Positions 25,376 through 33,560 of a stretch of 64,000 nucleotides of DNA are shown piece after piece. The position numbers were made by a program, and so were the translations under genes. The stretch lies in NCBI GenBank assembly GCA_946486375.1, contig CAMLTW010000001.1:434001-498000 (forward strand), read 5' to 3'. Source of the DNA: an uncultured Rikenellaceae bacterium. Its GTDB lineage: Bacteria > Bacteroidota > Bacteroidia > Bacteroidales > Rikenellaceae. Position 1 is the stretch's first letter. The number at the start of each line of letters is the position of its first letter. Under the pieces are notes generated by a model, which worked only from the letters and a program-made list of their open reading frames with translations, made no database searches and was not told the origin of the DNA.

Positions 25376-25786
25376 ATGAAAAAGACGATCCCTTCCCGGC
25401 TGAATGCCTTTTCCCTTCCAGAACTGCTGGTCGTACTGGTCATCATCGGGATTCTGGTGCTGATTGCATTACCCAACCTGATGCCGCTGATTTCCCGGGC
25501 GAAAAGTACGGAGGCCCAGCAACAGCTGGTTTTCCTGCACTCCCTGCAGAGAAGTCATTTTTACACGTATTCCCGGTATTCCGCTTCTCTGGAAGAACTG
25601 GGGTTCGAACAGCAGACGCCGGTTACGGAAGGGGGGAATGCGAACTACCGAATCGAGATCGTCGAAGCTTCCGCGCAGGGGTTCCGGGCGACGGCGACGG
25701 CCGTGGTGGACTTCGACGGCGACGGGACTTACAATGTCTGGGAAATCGACCAGGATAAAAAACTGCAGGAAACCGTCAGGGACTGA
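25376..25786 (+). CDS. Major pseudopilin (GspG/type IV pilin-like)
   Basis: The 136-residue prepilin has a leader MKKTIPSRLNA followed by the mature hydrophobic helix FSLPELLVVLVIIGILVL, with Glu at mature position 5 (residue 16). The residue before the cut site is Ala11 rather than the usual Gly. The globular part includes a beta-rich C-terminus with VVDFDGDGTYNVWEID, an Asp-rich loop resembling the calcium-binding end of major pseudopilins such as GspG. It would be processed by the adjacent A24 peptidase and assembled in the inner membrane into a pseudopilus. It is the first gene of the operon, 69 bp after the invertible segment. Confidence 0.88.
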   Translation: MKKTIPSRLNAFSLPELLVVLVIIGILVLIALPNLMPLISRAKSTEAQQQLVFLHSLQRSHFYTYSRYSASLEELGFEQQTPVTEGGNANYRIEIVEASAQGFRATATAVVDFDGDGTYNVWEIDQDKKLQETVRD

Positions 25787-25857
25787 GCCGTACCGAAACC
25801 GCTGTTTCGAAGATTTTCCGTACCCCGAACCGATAACCGACTTTTAACCGAATCCGA

Positions 25858-26328
25858 ATGAATGCCCACTATTTTCTGGCGGCTGCGTGTCCGGCGCTCG
25901 CGGCGATGATCCGCTCCGATTTCTTGCGGCGGGAAATCGGAACCGTATGGCTCGTCCTGTTCGGCGTTTGCCACTTGTCGTATGCACTGATGCTGGCCGG
26001 AGGGAAAACGGTAGCGGCATCCGTCGCGCTCAATCTGGTCGTGGTGGGGCTTATGTTCTCCTTTTTGAAAGGCTATGCGGGGTTCATCCGACGTTCGTCC
26101 GTCCCTTCGGGAACTATGGTAGGGAAAGGGGACTGGTGGTTTCTGGGTACTCTGGCTCCCGGATTCGCTCCGGAAGAATACGTTCGGTTTCTAACCCTGT
26201 CCTTTGCCCTGACCTGGGTCGGATGGAAGCTGTACGCTGTTTTTCGACCCCGGACTTCTACCGTGCCGCTGGTGGGGACGGTGGGTATCTGTTTTCTGTT
26301 TTATGTTTTTATCCGGGCCTTGAAATGA
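25858..26328 (+). CDS. Minimal A24-type prepilin peptidase (GspO/CpaA-like)
   Basis: The 156-residue membrane protein has about four to five hydrophobic segments. Two Asp residues sit where the aspartate peptidase dyad of the A24 family lies. Asp21 is in MIRSDFLRREIG, comparable to the usual D-x-R-R-x-I-P segment after TM1. Asp92 is in VGKGDWWFLGTLAP, matching the GxGD motif before a Leu-rich segment. The N-terminal methyltransferase domain of full-length PilD/GspO is absent, so pilins may be cleaved but not N-methylated. The assignment is inference from motifs plus position, directly between a pseudopilin gene and the GspE gene with which it overlaps by 4 bp (ATGA). Confidence 0.72.
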   Translation: MNAHYFLAAACPALAAMIRSDFLRREIGTVWLVLFGVCHLSYALMLAGGKTVAASVALNLVVVGLMFSFLKGYAGFIRRSSVPSGTMVGKGDWWFLGTLAPGFAPEEYVRFLTLSFALTWVGWKLYAVFRPRTSTVPLVGTVGICFLFYVFIRALK

Positions 26329-27740
26329 ATACCGTAGAAAAAATACCGACCGAAATACTGCAACGGTTTTCCGCTTTCCATGCGTGGGAATACAGGCTAG
26401 TGCCCTACGAGGAAAAAGACGGGAAGTTGCTTTGCTATGCCGACGACGGGGCGGATTTGCAGGCATTGGAAACGGAAGCCGGGGTCATGACCGGCGAACG
26501 GTTGGAATTGATTCCGCTGGAATCGGAGGAACTGAGCCGGTTGCTGAGGCAGTATTACCGTCCTGCCGGGGAAGCGGATCGCACGGTTCGCCTGGATGCC
26601 GGAAGCGACCGGTTTTTGATGGAACTGATCGGGGAGGCTTATCGCAACGGAGCGAGCGACATCCATTTCGAGGCGTATGAAGAGCGGTGTCGGGTCCGTT
26701 TCCGGCTCGACGGAAAACTGATCGAGCGTTACGTGATCGAAAAACGGAATTATCCGGCGGTGGTCAACCGGATCAAAATCCTGGCCGATCTGGATATTTC
26801 GGAAAAACGGCTGCCTCAGGACGGCCGGATATTTTACCGGGGGGAGAAAGACAAATTCGACGTGCGCGTGTCGTCGCTGCCGACCATTTATGGGGAGAAG
26901 GTGGTTCTGCGGCTGCTGACCCGCCGCGTCGGATTGCTGGAACTTTCGAACCTCGGTTTTTCCGAAAAACAGCTGGAAGATTACATTCGCGCCGTTCGGA
27001 ACCCTCACGGGCTGGTACTGATCAGCGGGCCTACGGGATCGGGGAAAAGCACGACGCTGTATGCCACGCTGCGATTGCTGAACCGGGACACGGACAACAT
27101 CCTGACCATCGAAGACCCCGTGGAATACACGCTCGAAGGCGTCAATCAGGTGCAGCTGAAGGAGGAAATCGGGCTGACGTTCGGAAGCGCACTCCGTACG
27201 TTCCTGCGGCAGGATCCGGACATCATCATGCTCGGAGAAATCCGCGATTCGGATACGGCCCGGATGGCGGTGCGCAGTGCGCTGACCGGACATTTGATCT
27301 TTTCCACCATACACACCAACAGTGCGTGGGGAAGCGTGGCCCGTCTCGTGGATATGGGGTTGCATCCGTATCTGGTCTCCGATACGCTGGTTCTCTGTGC
27401 CGCTCAGCGGCTGGTTCGCCTGTTGTGTCCTCATTGCAAGGAGAAAGCGTTTGTGGATGCGGATTTCTGGCGTCGGTTCGGATATGGGGAAGGGCCGGCG
27501 CACGGTTGGAAAGCGGTCGGATGCGAAAAGTGCTACTACACCGGGTATCGGGGACGCAGGGCGATTTACGAAGTGATACCGATGGACAGGGAATTGTCCG
27601 AAGCCGTGCGGGCTTCCAGGGACGATATGGGGGAGGAACTGAAAAAACGCGGAATCGTGACCCTGCGGGATGCGGCGCTCCGGCTGCTGGAAACGGGAGA
27701 GACGTCTCCCGAAGAAATTTTACCCTTGTTGGAACAATAG
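26325..27740 (+). CDS. gspE: Secretion/pilus assembly ATPase (GspE/PilB family)
   Basis: The hexameric cytosolic ATPase drives pseudopilus assembly. The 471-residue product has a short N-terminal domain (1-90), then the conserved SGASDIHFE-like segment (108-116). Walker A is GPTGSGKS (235-242), the Asp box is IEDPVEY (262-268), Walker B is IIMLGEIRD with Glu305, and the His box is FSTIHTN. A tetracysteine zinc module CPHC...CEKC (Cys368, 371, 400, 403) is typical of GspE/PilB and absent from the retraction ATPase PilT. The ATG at 26325 overlaps the peptidase stop. No PilT-type retraction ATPase is encoded nearby, which favours a secretion system over a twitching pilus. Confidence 0.95.
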   Translation: MNTVEKIPTEILQRFSAFHAWEYRLVPYEEKDGKLLCYADDGADLQALETEAGVMTGERLELIPLESEELSRLLRQYYRPAGEADRTVRLDAGSDRFLMELIGEAYRNGASDIHFEAYEERCRVRFRLDGKLIERYVIEKRNYPAVVNRIKILADLDISEKRLPQDGRIFYRGEKDKFDVRVSSLPTIYGEKVVLRLLTRRVGLLELSNLGFSEKQLEDYIRAVRNPHGLVLISGPTGSGKSTTLYATLRLLNRDTDNILTIEDPVEYTLEGVNQVQLKEEIGLTFGSALRTFLRQDPDIIMLGEIRDSDTARMAVRSALTGHLIFSTIHTNSAWGSVARLVDMGLHPYLVSDTLVLCAAQRLVRLLCPHCKEKAFVDADFWRRFGYGEGPAHGWKAVGCEKCYYTGYRGRRAIYEVIPMDRELSEAVRASRDDMGEELKKRGIVTLRDAALRLLETGETSPEEILPLLEQ

Positions 27741-27743
27741 CTT

Positions 27744-29609
27744 ATGAGGTACGTTTGTTGGCTCGGATGTCTTTGGCTGCTGGTTTTTTCCGCGCATGCG
27801 CAGGAAGACCGGCTGGCCCAGGTGAGGGAAAAACTGAATCGGCTGGTTGCGACCGACTCGGTTTACCGGTCGGAAATCGACCTGTCGGTAGGCAGCATGC
27901 CGCTGGGCGATCTGGTGCGGAACATCGCCAGGGTGAACCGTCTCAGCATCGGAATCCATGGGGATGGCGGACTGATGGTGAACTGCAACCTGAACCGGGT
28001 CCGGGTGGACGATTTGCTGTATTACCTGTGCCGGGAATACGATCTGGAGCTGGATGTGATCGGGAATATCGTTTCCCTTTATCCTTACCGTGTTCCGGAG
28101 CCGGAGCCTCCCCTGCCGACGGTGACGTATCTTCCCGACAGCGACCGGATGAGTTACGACCTGGTCGACGTCCCTTTGCAGGAGGTGACGAAAAAGCTGG
28201 CCGACGCTTCCGGACTGAATGTCGTTTTGCCGCGCGAGCTGTATCCGAAGAGAGTGTCCGGGTACGTGGTGAATCTTCCGGCGGACGAGGCGATACGGGC
28301 CTTGGCCGAATCCAACGGCATGGAAAGTTTTCGGAACGAGGGGGGAGTGTGGACGTTCGCAGTGAAAGCGCCCGATGCTTCGTCGCCGGGGAATGTGCTG
28401 CGGCATCGGTTTTCCGGAGACCAGCTGGAAGTGGACAGCCTCGGACGGATCAGCATCCGGATCGACCGGGGAAACGTGTACGACATCATAGGCAACCTTT
28501 GCGACCGGCTGGGACTGAATTATTGTTTCATTTCTCCGGTGAGCGGTCAGGCCAGCCTGTACCTGAAGGAGGTGGAATTCGGTACGCTGTTGAAAGTGCT
28601 TTTTACGGGTACGCCGTATTCCTATTACGAGGAAGAGGGAATTTACATGTTCGGGGCCACCGAGGGAGGCGGCCTGGCTTCCGTGCGGGTCGTGCCGATG
28701 AAATACCGCACGGTTGGCCGGCTGGTCGAAGCGATCCCGCCCGAACTGAAGAAAGGGGTGCAGGTTCAGGTTTTCGCCGATTTGAACAGCTTGATCCTGA
28801 GCGGAGACCAGCGCCAGGTGGCCCGGGTGGAACAGTTCCTGAAAGGCGTGGACAAGACAGTTCCCCTGATCACCATCGATATCCTGATCGTAGACGCTAC
28901 CAAAAACCTGATCAACGAAGCGGGTCTTTCGCTGGGGGTGGGAAGCGAGCCCTCGGCCACTTCGGGAACCCTCAGTCCGGGAATCGACATGAACCTGAGC
29001 GCTTCGGCCATCAACCGGCTTCTGAACAGTTTCAACGGATTCGGCTCGGTGAAACTGGGGCGGGTGACCCCCAATTTTTATGCGAACCTGCGGTTTCTGG
29101 AGGAAGCCGGAACCATAGAACTGCAATCGACGCCGAAACTGTCCACCCTGAACGGACACGAAGCGATGCTCAAAAGCGGAGAAACCCGCTACTACAAGGA
29201 AGTGAACGAAAACCTGATCGGCACCCAGAACCCGATTCAGTCGTCGTCCTATGTCTGGAAGACGGTGGAGGCGAACCTGATCGTGAAAATCGTGCCTTTC
29301 GTCAGCGGGAACGACGAAATCACGCTGGAAATTGAGATCGAGCAGACGGAGTTCACGCCTACCCAGTCGAAGCAAACCGAAGACGCCCCGCCGGGAACCG
29401 CCACCCGGAGCTTCAAATCCCAGATCCGGGTGCGGAACGAGGAAATGGTGCTTTTGGGGGGCATCGACCGGAACGACCGGACGAAGTCCGCTTCCGGATT
29501 GCCCTATGTGGCGCGGGTGCCCGTGCTCAAATGGATTTTCGGAAAGACGAAAGACAATCGTTCCGTGCGGAAATTGAACGTATTCATCAAACCCACCGTA
29601 ATTTACTGA
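27744..29609 (+). CDS. gspD: Outer-membrane secretin (GspD/PilQ-like)
   Basis: The 621-residue protein forms the outer-membrane channel of the system. It has a Sec signal peptide (cleavage likely after SAHA, residue 19) and an STN-like N-terminal domain at about 43-113. N-domain repeats follow, including VPMKYRTVGRLVEAIPPEL and QVFADLNSLILSGDQRQVARVEQFL. The C-terminal secretin domain has IELQSTPKLSTLNGHEAMLKSG broken into strands and ends with the diagnostic MVLLGGIDRNDR...VPVLKWIFGKT. It lacks a lipobox, so a separate pilotin lipoprotein may be needed; the FN3-like lipoprotein three genes on is a candidate. It begins 3 bp after the gspE stop. Confidence 0.93.
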   Translation: MRYVCWLGCLWLLVFSAHAQEDRLAQVREKLNRLVATDSVYRSEIDLSVGSMPLGDLVRNIARVNRLSIGIHGDGGLMVNCNLNRVRVDDLLYYLCREYDLELDVIGNIVSLYPYRVPEPEPPLPTVTYLPDSDRMSYDLVDVPLQEVTKKLADASGLNVVLPRELYPKRVSGYVVNLPADEAIRALAESNGMESFRNEGGVWTFAVKAPDASSPGNVLRHRFSGDQLEVDSLGRISIRIDRGNVYDIIGNLCDRLGLNYCFISPVSGQASLYLKEVEFGTLLKVLFTGTPYSYYEEEGIYMFGATEGGGLASVRVVPMKYRTVGRLVEAIPPELKKGVQVQVFADLNSLILSGDQRQVARVEQFLKGVDKTVPLITIDILIVDATKNLINEAGLSLGVGSEPSATSGTLSPGIDMNLSASAINRLLNSFNGFGSVKLGRVTPNFYANLRFLEEAGTIELQSTPKLSTLNGHEAMLKSGETRYYKEVNENLIGTQNPIQSSSYVWKTVEANLIVKIVPFVSGNDEITLEIEIEQTEFTPTQSKQTEDAPPGTATRSFKSQIRVRNEEMVLLGGIDRNDRTKSASGLPYVARVPVLKWIFGKTKDNRSVRKLNVFIKPTVIY

Positions 29610-29612
29610 CCC

Positions 29613-30611
29613 ATGCATCCGCTTTGCCGCATCCTGAACGGACTGACCGTGATCGCCGCCGCATCGGGCGACGGCGGATGGGAGTACACGTTGTTCGCGC
29701 TGGTACTGCGCCGGGGAAGGGTTCGGATCAAAAAGCGCATCCGGAACTTTCAGCCCGGCGACCGGAATCGGGGATGGCGAAACCGGCCTGCGGTGCTGGT
29801 GATTTACGGTCGGGAGGTCGTTTCGCGGATTTGCCCGGACAAGAGCGACTTCGCCGTTCGAATCCGGGAAAACAAGGAGTTCATTTCTTTCGGCGAGCTG
29901 CAGGAAGGGGGAACCGTGAAACTGACCTTCATGCGACGCGAGGCTTATCGCCTGTTGCGGAATCGGTTGGAGGAAGAACATTTCCCCATTGTGGCGGCCC
30001 GTATCTGTGCCGGATCGGATTGCACGGAGGAAGTGTATGCGGCGGGAAAGGAATACTTTACGAACGACCTGACCCTGCGTCGGTTGCTGAAGCCTTCGGC
30101 GGAAGGGAGCGCATTGGCTTCGCTGCTGTTCTCCCGGTTGGCGCTACCGGTGCTGGGAAGTGCGCTCGTGTTTCTGGGAGCGAACCGGTGGGTATGCGGA
30201 CGGCTGGAACAGGACGTGCAGCGGCGGCAGGCGGAGTTGGGCACCCTGCGGCAAAGCGCGCTTCTCCGTGAGCGGCGGCATACGGAGTGGAAGCAGGTGG
30301 AAACCGAATATGCGCCGCCGTTGCCTTACCCATATGCTTTTTTGGCCGACCGGATCGCTTCCGCCGTACCGGACGGGGTCATGCTGACGGTGCTCGGTAT
30401 CCGTCCCCTTTCCGGAAGGTTGCAGTTCGGCAAGCCGTTGCCGCCGGCAGACCCGAAGGCGATCGTCCGGGGCGAATCCGTTTCTTCCGCATCCGTGGCC
30501 GGTTTCGCGGATACGCTGAAATCCCTGGATTTCGGCCGCCGCCTGAATCTGGTTTCGCTCGACCGGGACAGGGAAAGCCGGTATGTGTTCGAATTGGAAA
30601 TACCGCTATGA
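29613..30611 (+). CDS. Inner-membrane assembly protein, GspL/PilN-like (inferred)
   Basis: The 332-residue protein has a soluble N-terminal part of about 165 residues and a single hydrophobic segment (SRLALPVLGSALVFLGANRW). A helical, possibly coiled-coil stretch follows (RLEQDVQRRQAELGTL), then a small C-terminal alpha/beta domain (PDGVMLTVLGIRPLSGRLQF...FADTLKSLDF). This cytoplasmic-TM-coil-ferredoxin-like order is that of GspL, and of PilM+PilN combined. I see no recognisable actin-like ATP motifs in the N-terminal part. The assignment rests on topology and on position between the secretin and the PilO/GspM-like gene, which it overlaps by 4 bp. Sequence similarity is too low to be sure. 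Confidence 0.6.
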   Translation: MHPLCRILNGLTVIAAASGDGGWEYTLFALVLRRGRVRIKKRIRNFQPGDRNRGWRNRPAVLVIYGREVVSRICPDKSDFAVRIRENKEFISFGELQEGGTVKLTFMRREAYRLLRNRLEEEHFPIVAARICAGSDCTEEVYAAGKEYFTNDLTLRRLLKPSAEGSALASLLFSRLALPVLGSALVFLGANRWVCGRLEQDVQRRQAELGTLRQSALLRERRHTEWKQVETEYAPPLPYPYAFLADRIASAVPDGVMLTVLGIRPLSGRLQFGKPLPPADPKAIVRGESVSSASVAGFADTLKSLDFGRRLNLVSLDRDRESRYVFELEIPL

Positions 30612-31132
30612 AAAGAGCGAAGAATTACGAAGGGGCCGTAAAGCTGTTCCTGTTGCTGATCGGAACGCCGCTGCTCGTTTACTGGGCAGGCATCCGTCGG
30701 ACGGTTTCCCTGTGGAAAGCCGGTCGGGAAACCGGAATGCTGATCGAAGCCGCTCGCACCGATACGGTCGGCAGCGGGATCGTTTCGGAGAGACTTCCCC
30801 TCGTGCGGGATGGGGAAAACCTGCTCAAAAGCGGCGGATTGTTGGGGGTGGTGACGCCGCTGGCGGAGCGTTACGGGGTAAGCCCCGAAAAGTATACGCC
30901 TTGTTTGATCCGGGAAACGGAGGACGCGGAAATTTATGCGGGGGAATTGACGCTGACCGGGGGATATCTTCCGCTGACCCGGATGTTGGCGGCGTTGGAG
31001 AAGCTGCCGGGTTCCGTTCGGATCGTTTCGGTGGAATACCGGCTCGGAGTGCGGCCCCGGACACGGGAAAACGTCCTGCAGCTTACCCTCGTGTTGCAAC
31101 AGATTACGATCCATTCAAACGACCGCTTATGA
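30608..31132 (+). CDS. Inner-membrane assembly protein, GspM/PilO-like (inferred)
   Basis: The 174-residue protein has one N-terminal membrane helix (AVKLFLLLIGTPLLVYWAGI), a helical linker and a periplasmic domain. The segment LTLTGGYLPLTRMLAALEKLPGSVRIVSVEYRL is the kind of strand-helix-strand seen in PilO and GspM ferredoxin-like domains. It overlaps the upstream gene and the downstream lipoprotein gene by ATGA, so all three are translationally coupled. In type II systems GspL and GspM form the inner-membrane platform with GspE and GspF. The same role is inferred here from topology and order. Confidence 0.65.
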   Translation: MKRAKNYEGAVKLFLLLIGTPLLVYWAGIRRTVSLWKAGRETGMLIEAARTDTVGSGIVSERLPLVRDGENLLKSGGLLGVVTPLAERYGVSPEKYTPCLIRETEDAEIYAGELTLTGGYLPLTRMLAALEKLPGSVRIVSVEYRLGVRPRTRENVLQLTLVLQQITIHSNDRL

Positions 31133-31533
31133 AAGGGAAATGTTTTTTACTGCTTGCCCTGTTGGGAACCGGATGCGACGAACTGCTGGAACGGGACATC
31201 GGCGACGATGCGATCCGGATCATCGCTCCCACGCCCGATGTAGAGACGGATGTTCCGGAAACGGATTTCGTTTGGGAGCCGCTGAAGGGGGCCGATTCCT
31301 ACCGAGTGCTGGTGGTCTCTCCCCGGTTCGACCGGGTGGAACGGTTCTGGGCCGATACCGTTCTGACCGGCTGTCGCTATACGCAGGCGCTTCCTCCGGG
31401 AGATTACCAGTGGAGCATCCGGGGCAGAAACAGCGTGTTTCAGACCGCAGAACAGGCGTACGCTTTCCGGATCGTGGCTTCGTCCGGAGCGGATGGGACG
31501 ATAATAACCGGAACGCGGTCCCGTGAAAAGTAG
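31129..31533 (+). CDS. Small lipoprotein with FN3-like domain, possible pilotin/assembly factor
   Basis: The 134-residue lipoprotein has a signal MKGKCFLLLALLGTGC with lipobox Cys16. The mature part carries one fibronectin III-like beta domain: TDFVWEPLKGADSYRVLVVS, a central Trp, then LPPGDYQWSIRGRNS, the usual G-x-Y-x-W-x-V-R-x-x-N ending. No canonical T2SS or T4P component has this architecture, yet it lies inside the operon with start and stop overlaps on both sides. An outer-membrane lipoprotein of this size could serve as pilotin for the secretin or bind substrate. That is a guess from position, and the FN3 call itself is motif-level. Confidence 0.7.
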   Translation: MKGKCFLLLALLGTGCDELLERDIGDDAIRIIAPTPDVETDVPETDFVWEPLKGADSYRVLVVSPRFDRVERFWADTVLTGCRYTQALPPGDYQWSIRGRNSVFQTAEQAYAFRIVASSGADGTIITGTRSREK

Positions 31534-31981
31534 GAAGACGATATGGATGCTGACGGTGCTGGCCGTCGTGGTCTGGGGGATGATCGCCCGGAGGATATGG
31601 AGCTGGACGGATGATCCGGTTTCCCGGAGCACGGGGCCGGTGACGGCGAATCCTGCAGGGGCTTCTCAGGCGGACAGCGTGCTGTTGCTGAACTATCGGG
31701 ATCCTTTCCTGGAACGGTCGCGTCCGAAGCCGAAGCCGCGGCCCGTTTCCGAACCCCGCAGAACGGCGGCGGAGCGTCCGGCGGAACCGGAAATTCCCCC
31801 GGTGAAGTACAAGGGAATGATCCGCCGGGGGACGCGGGTATATGCGATCATCGTCCGGGACGCTTCTCCGGAAACGGTGCTCCGGGGAGACAGGATCGGG
31901 GAATACCGGCTCGACCGGATATCCGAAGACTCCGTTGTTTTTCAGAAAGGATCGAACCGATACGTCGTCAAAAGGGAATGA
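31523..31981 (+). CDS. GspC/PilP-like periplasmic linker protein
   Basis: The 152-residue protein starts at a GTG, 11 bp inside the previous gene. It has one N-terminal membrane helix (about 7-22), a Pro-rich linker (residues 64-90) introduced by YRDPFLE (58-64) and a small beta-rich domain from VKYKGMIRRGTRVYAI to GDRIGEYRLDRISEDSVVF. The RDPF motif, Pro-rich linker and homology-region-like beta domain match GspC and PilP, which link the inner-membrane platform to secretin N0 domains. There is no PDZ domain, so it is the short form. Role and partners are inferred from this architecture and the operon. Confidence 0.75.
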   Translation: MKSRKTIWMLTVLAVVVWGMIARRIWSWTDDPVSRSTGPVTANPAGASQADSVLLLNYRDPFLERSRPKPKPRPVSEPRRTAAERPAEPEIPPVKYKGMIRRGTRVYAIIVRDASPETVLRGDRIGEYRLDRISEDSVVFQKGSNRYVVKRE

Positions 31982-33216
31982 AACGATTGCAGCATAGGAG
32001 AATGAAGGGAGGCATACTGGCTACCGCGCTGGTGGCGTGTACGCTCATGCTGCTGGCCGTGCTGACCCTGTTGAGTCTTTTCGATCTGGAAAACGCGCTG
32101 TATGGCGGCAGCCGTTCCCGAAAACAGAAAAAAGCGTTTCTGGAAGCCGCACTGCTGCTCTACGAACGGGACAGCGCATTTATGGAGCGTTTGGATGAAA
32201 ACGGTTCTTTCCGTGTGTTCGGAGAAGATTCGGCTTCCCGTGTCGCCTTCATCGGGGAGCGGTGGGGATTGTACGAGGCGGTGCGTGTTTCGACGGATGG
32301 CGGAAAAGTCCGGGCGGCGCGGCTGGTGGGATATGCCGTTCCCGCACGACCGGCAGCGTTGTACGTATGCGACAACCGGCGGGCGTTTACGCTGGCGGGA
32401 AACAGCGATGTCCGGGGGCGGGTTTATGTGCCGAAAAACGGATTGCTGTACGGGCAGGTTCAGGGAAATTTCTATTCCGGGAAAAAAGTTCCGGAGACGG
32501 ATATCCAGGTGTCGTCCGAAAGCCTGCCTGCACTCGTCGCCGGTATGCCCGATGCGGTGACCCGTTGGATGACCGCCGGCGACAGCGTGGCGGAGCTGAC
32601 GCCCGGTTTTGTCGAAAGGGTGAGTTTTTTCGATCCCGTCCGGTTCTTTCGTGCAGATGATTTGAGCGGAGTGTCGCTGGAAGGGCATATCGTCGTCAGA
32701 TCCGACGGATGGCTGCGGATCGACAGCACTTCCCGGCTGAAAAATATCCTGGCGGTCGCACGCTGCGTGCGGATCGGAGAAGGTTTCGCCGGTTCGCTGC
32801 AGGCGATGGCTTCGGATACGGTGATCGTGGAATCCCGCGTCCGGATGAAATACCCGTCCGGTATCGCGATGCCCGATGCGGCTCCCGAAAGCCGGTTGGA
32901 AATCGGGCCGGGCAGCGAAGTGAACGGTTATGCGGTGTTTCGGCTTCGGGAATCTCCGCAGACGAACGGGAAAGTCATCCATTATCTCCAGCAGGAAAAG
33001 AGCCGTGTGCGAGGATTGGTCTGGATCGACGGAACCGCGGAAGTGCACGGCATCGTTACCGGCAGTCTGTGGGTCAGGCAGGCCGATTACCGTACTCCGC
33101 AGGGAATGTACGGAAATCTGCTTTACAATGCCGCGGTTTACGGAAGCGATATCGTGGCTTACCCCTGCTGGATGGAGGGCATTGCCCGCAAAAAAACGGT
33201 CGGATGGCTCGAATGA
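31978..33216 (+). CDS. GspK/PilX-like pseudopilin with large C-terminal region (inferred)
   Basis: The 412-residue protein has a short basic leader (MKRLQHRRMKG), then a hydrophobic helix GILATALVACTLMLLAVLTLL, and a long periplasmic part. There is no Glu at mature position 5, the property that distinguishes GspK from other pseudopilins. The remainder is beta-rich. From about residue 240 it has regularly spaced strands (HIVVRSDGWLRIDSTSRLKN, ARCVRIGEGF, VNGYAVFRL, VRGLVWIDGTAEVHGIV) suggesting a beta-helix or bactofilin-like fold, unusual for GspK. It overlaps both neighbours by ATGA. It could cap the pseudopilus tip. Confidence 0.65.
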   Translation: MKRLQHRRMKGGILATALVACTLMLLAVLTLLSLFDLENALYGGSRSRKQKKAFLEAALLLYERDSAFMERLDENGSFRVFGEDSASRVAFIGERWGLYEAVRVSTDGGKVRAARLVGYAVPARPAALYVCDNRRAFTLAGNSDVRGRVYVPKNGLLYGQVQGNFYSGKKVPETDIQVSSESLPALVAGMPDAVTRWMTAGDSVAELTPGFVERVSFFDPVRFFRADDLSGVSLEGHIVVRSDGWLRIDSTSRLKNILAVARCVRIGEGFAGSLQAMASDTVIVESRVRMKYPSGIAMPDAAPESRLEIGPGSEVNGYAVFRLRESPQTNGKVIHYLQQEKSRVRGLVWIDGTAEVHGIVTGSLWVRQADYRTPQGMYGNLLYNAAVYGSDIVAYPCWMEGIARKKTVGWLE

Positions 33217-33560
33217 AATCCGGATTGCCCGCAAGCTCCGCTCCGGAGACGATGGCGGCTTCGCTCCTTTTCCTGCTCGTTTTCTGCATTTCGCTCGAAA
33301 CGGTAACGCGGGTGCGGGTGGCGGACGGAAAAAATTCGGTATGGCAGGCGGAGAGCGATTTGCAGGAGTGTATCCGTCGGTTTGCCGCCGAACCCTGCGA
33401 TGCGGGGGAGTACCGGAGAACTTACAAGTGGGGGGAAATTGCGGTGAGGGCGGCTCCCTATCCGGATGTGCCGGAAGTCATGGCGCTGGAATTCCGAACC
33501 GTCCCGAAAAACGGCGGACGGGAAACCGTGTACCGAATGCTCGTAGCCTATGGAAACTGA
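33213..33560 (+). CDS. Minor pseudopilin, GspI-like (inferred)
   Basis: The 115-residue protein has a seven-residue leader MKSGLPA, then SSAPETMAASLLFLLVFCIS, a membrane helix with Glu at mature position 5 if cleaved after Ala7. That places Ala at -1, as in the other two Glu5 pseudopilins of this operon. The mature domain is small and beta-rich, with RRTYKWGEIAVRAAPYPDVPEVMALEFRT split across strands, like GspI. It is coupled to the GspK-like gene by ATGA and to the GspJ-like gene by an 11-bp overlap. The order K-I-J parallels minor pseudopilin complexes of type II systems. Confidence 0.68.
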   Translation: MKSGLPASSAPETMAASLLFLLVFCISLETVTRVRVADGKNSVWQAESDLQECIRRFAAEPCDAGEYRRTYKWGEIAVRAAPYPDVPEVMALEFRTVPKNGGRETVYRMLVAYGN

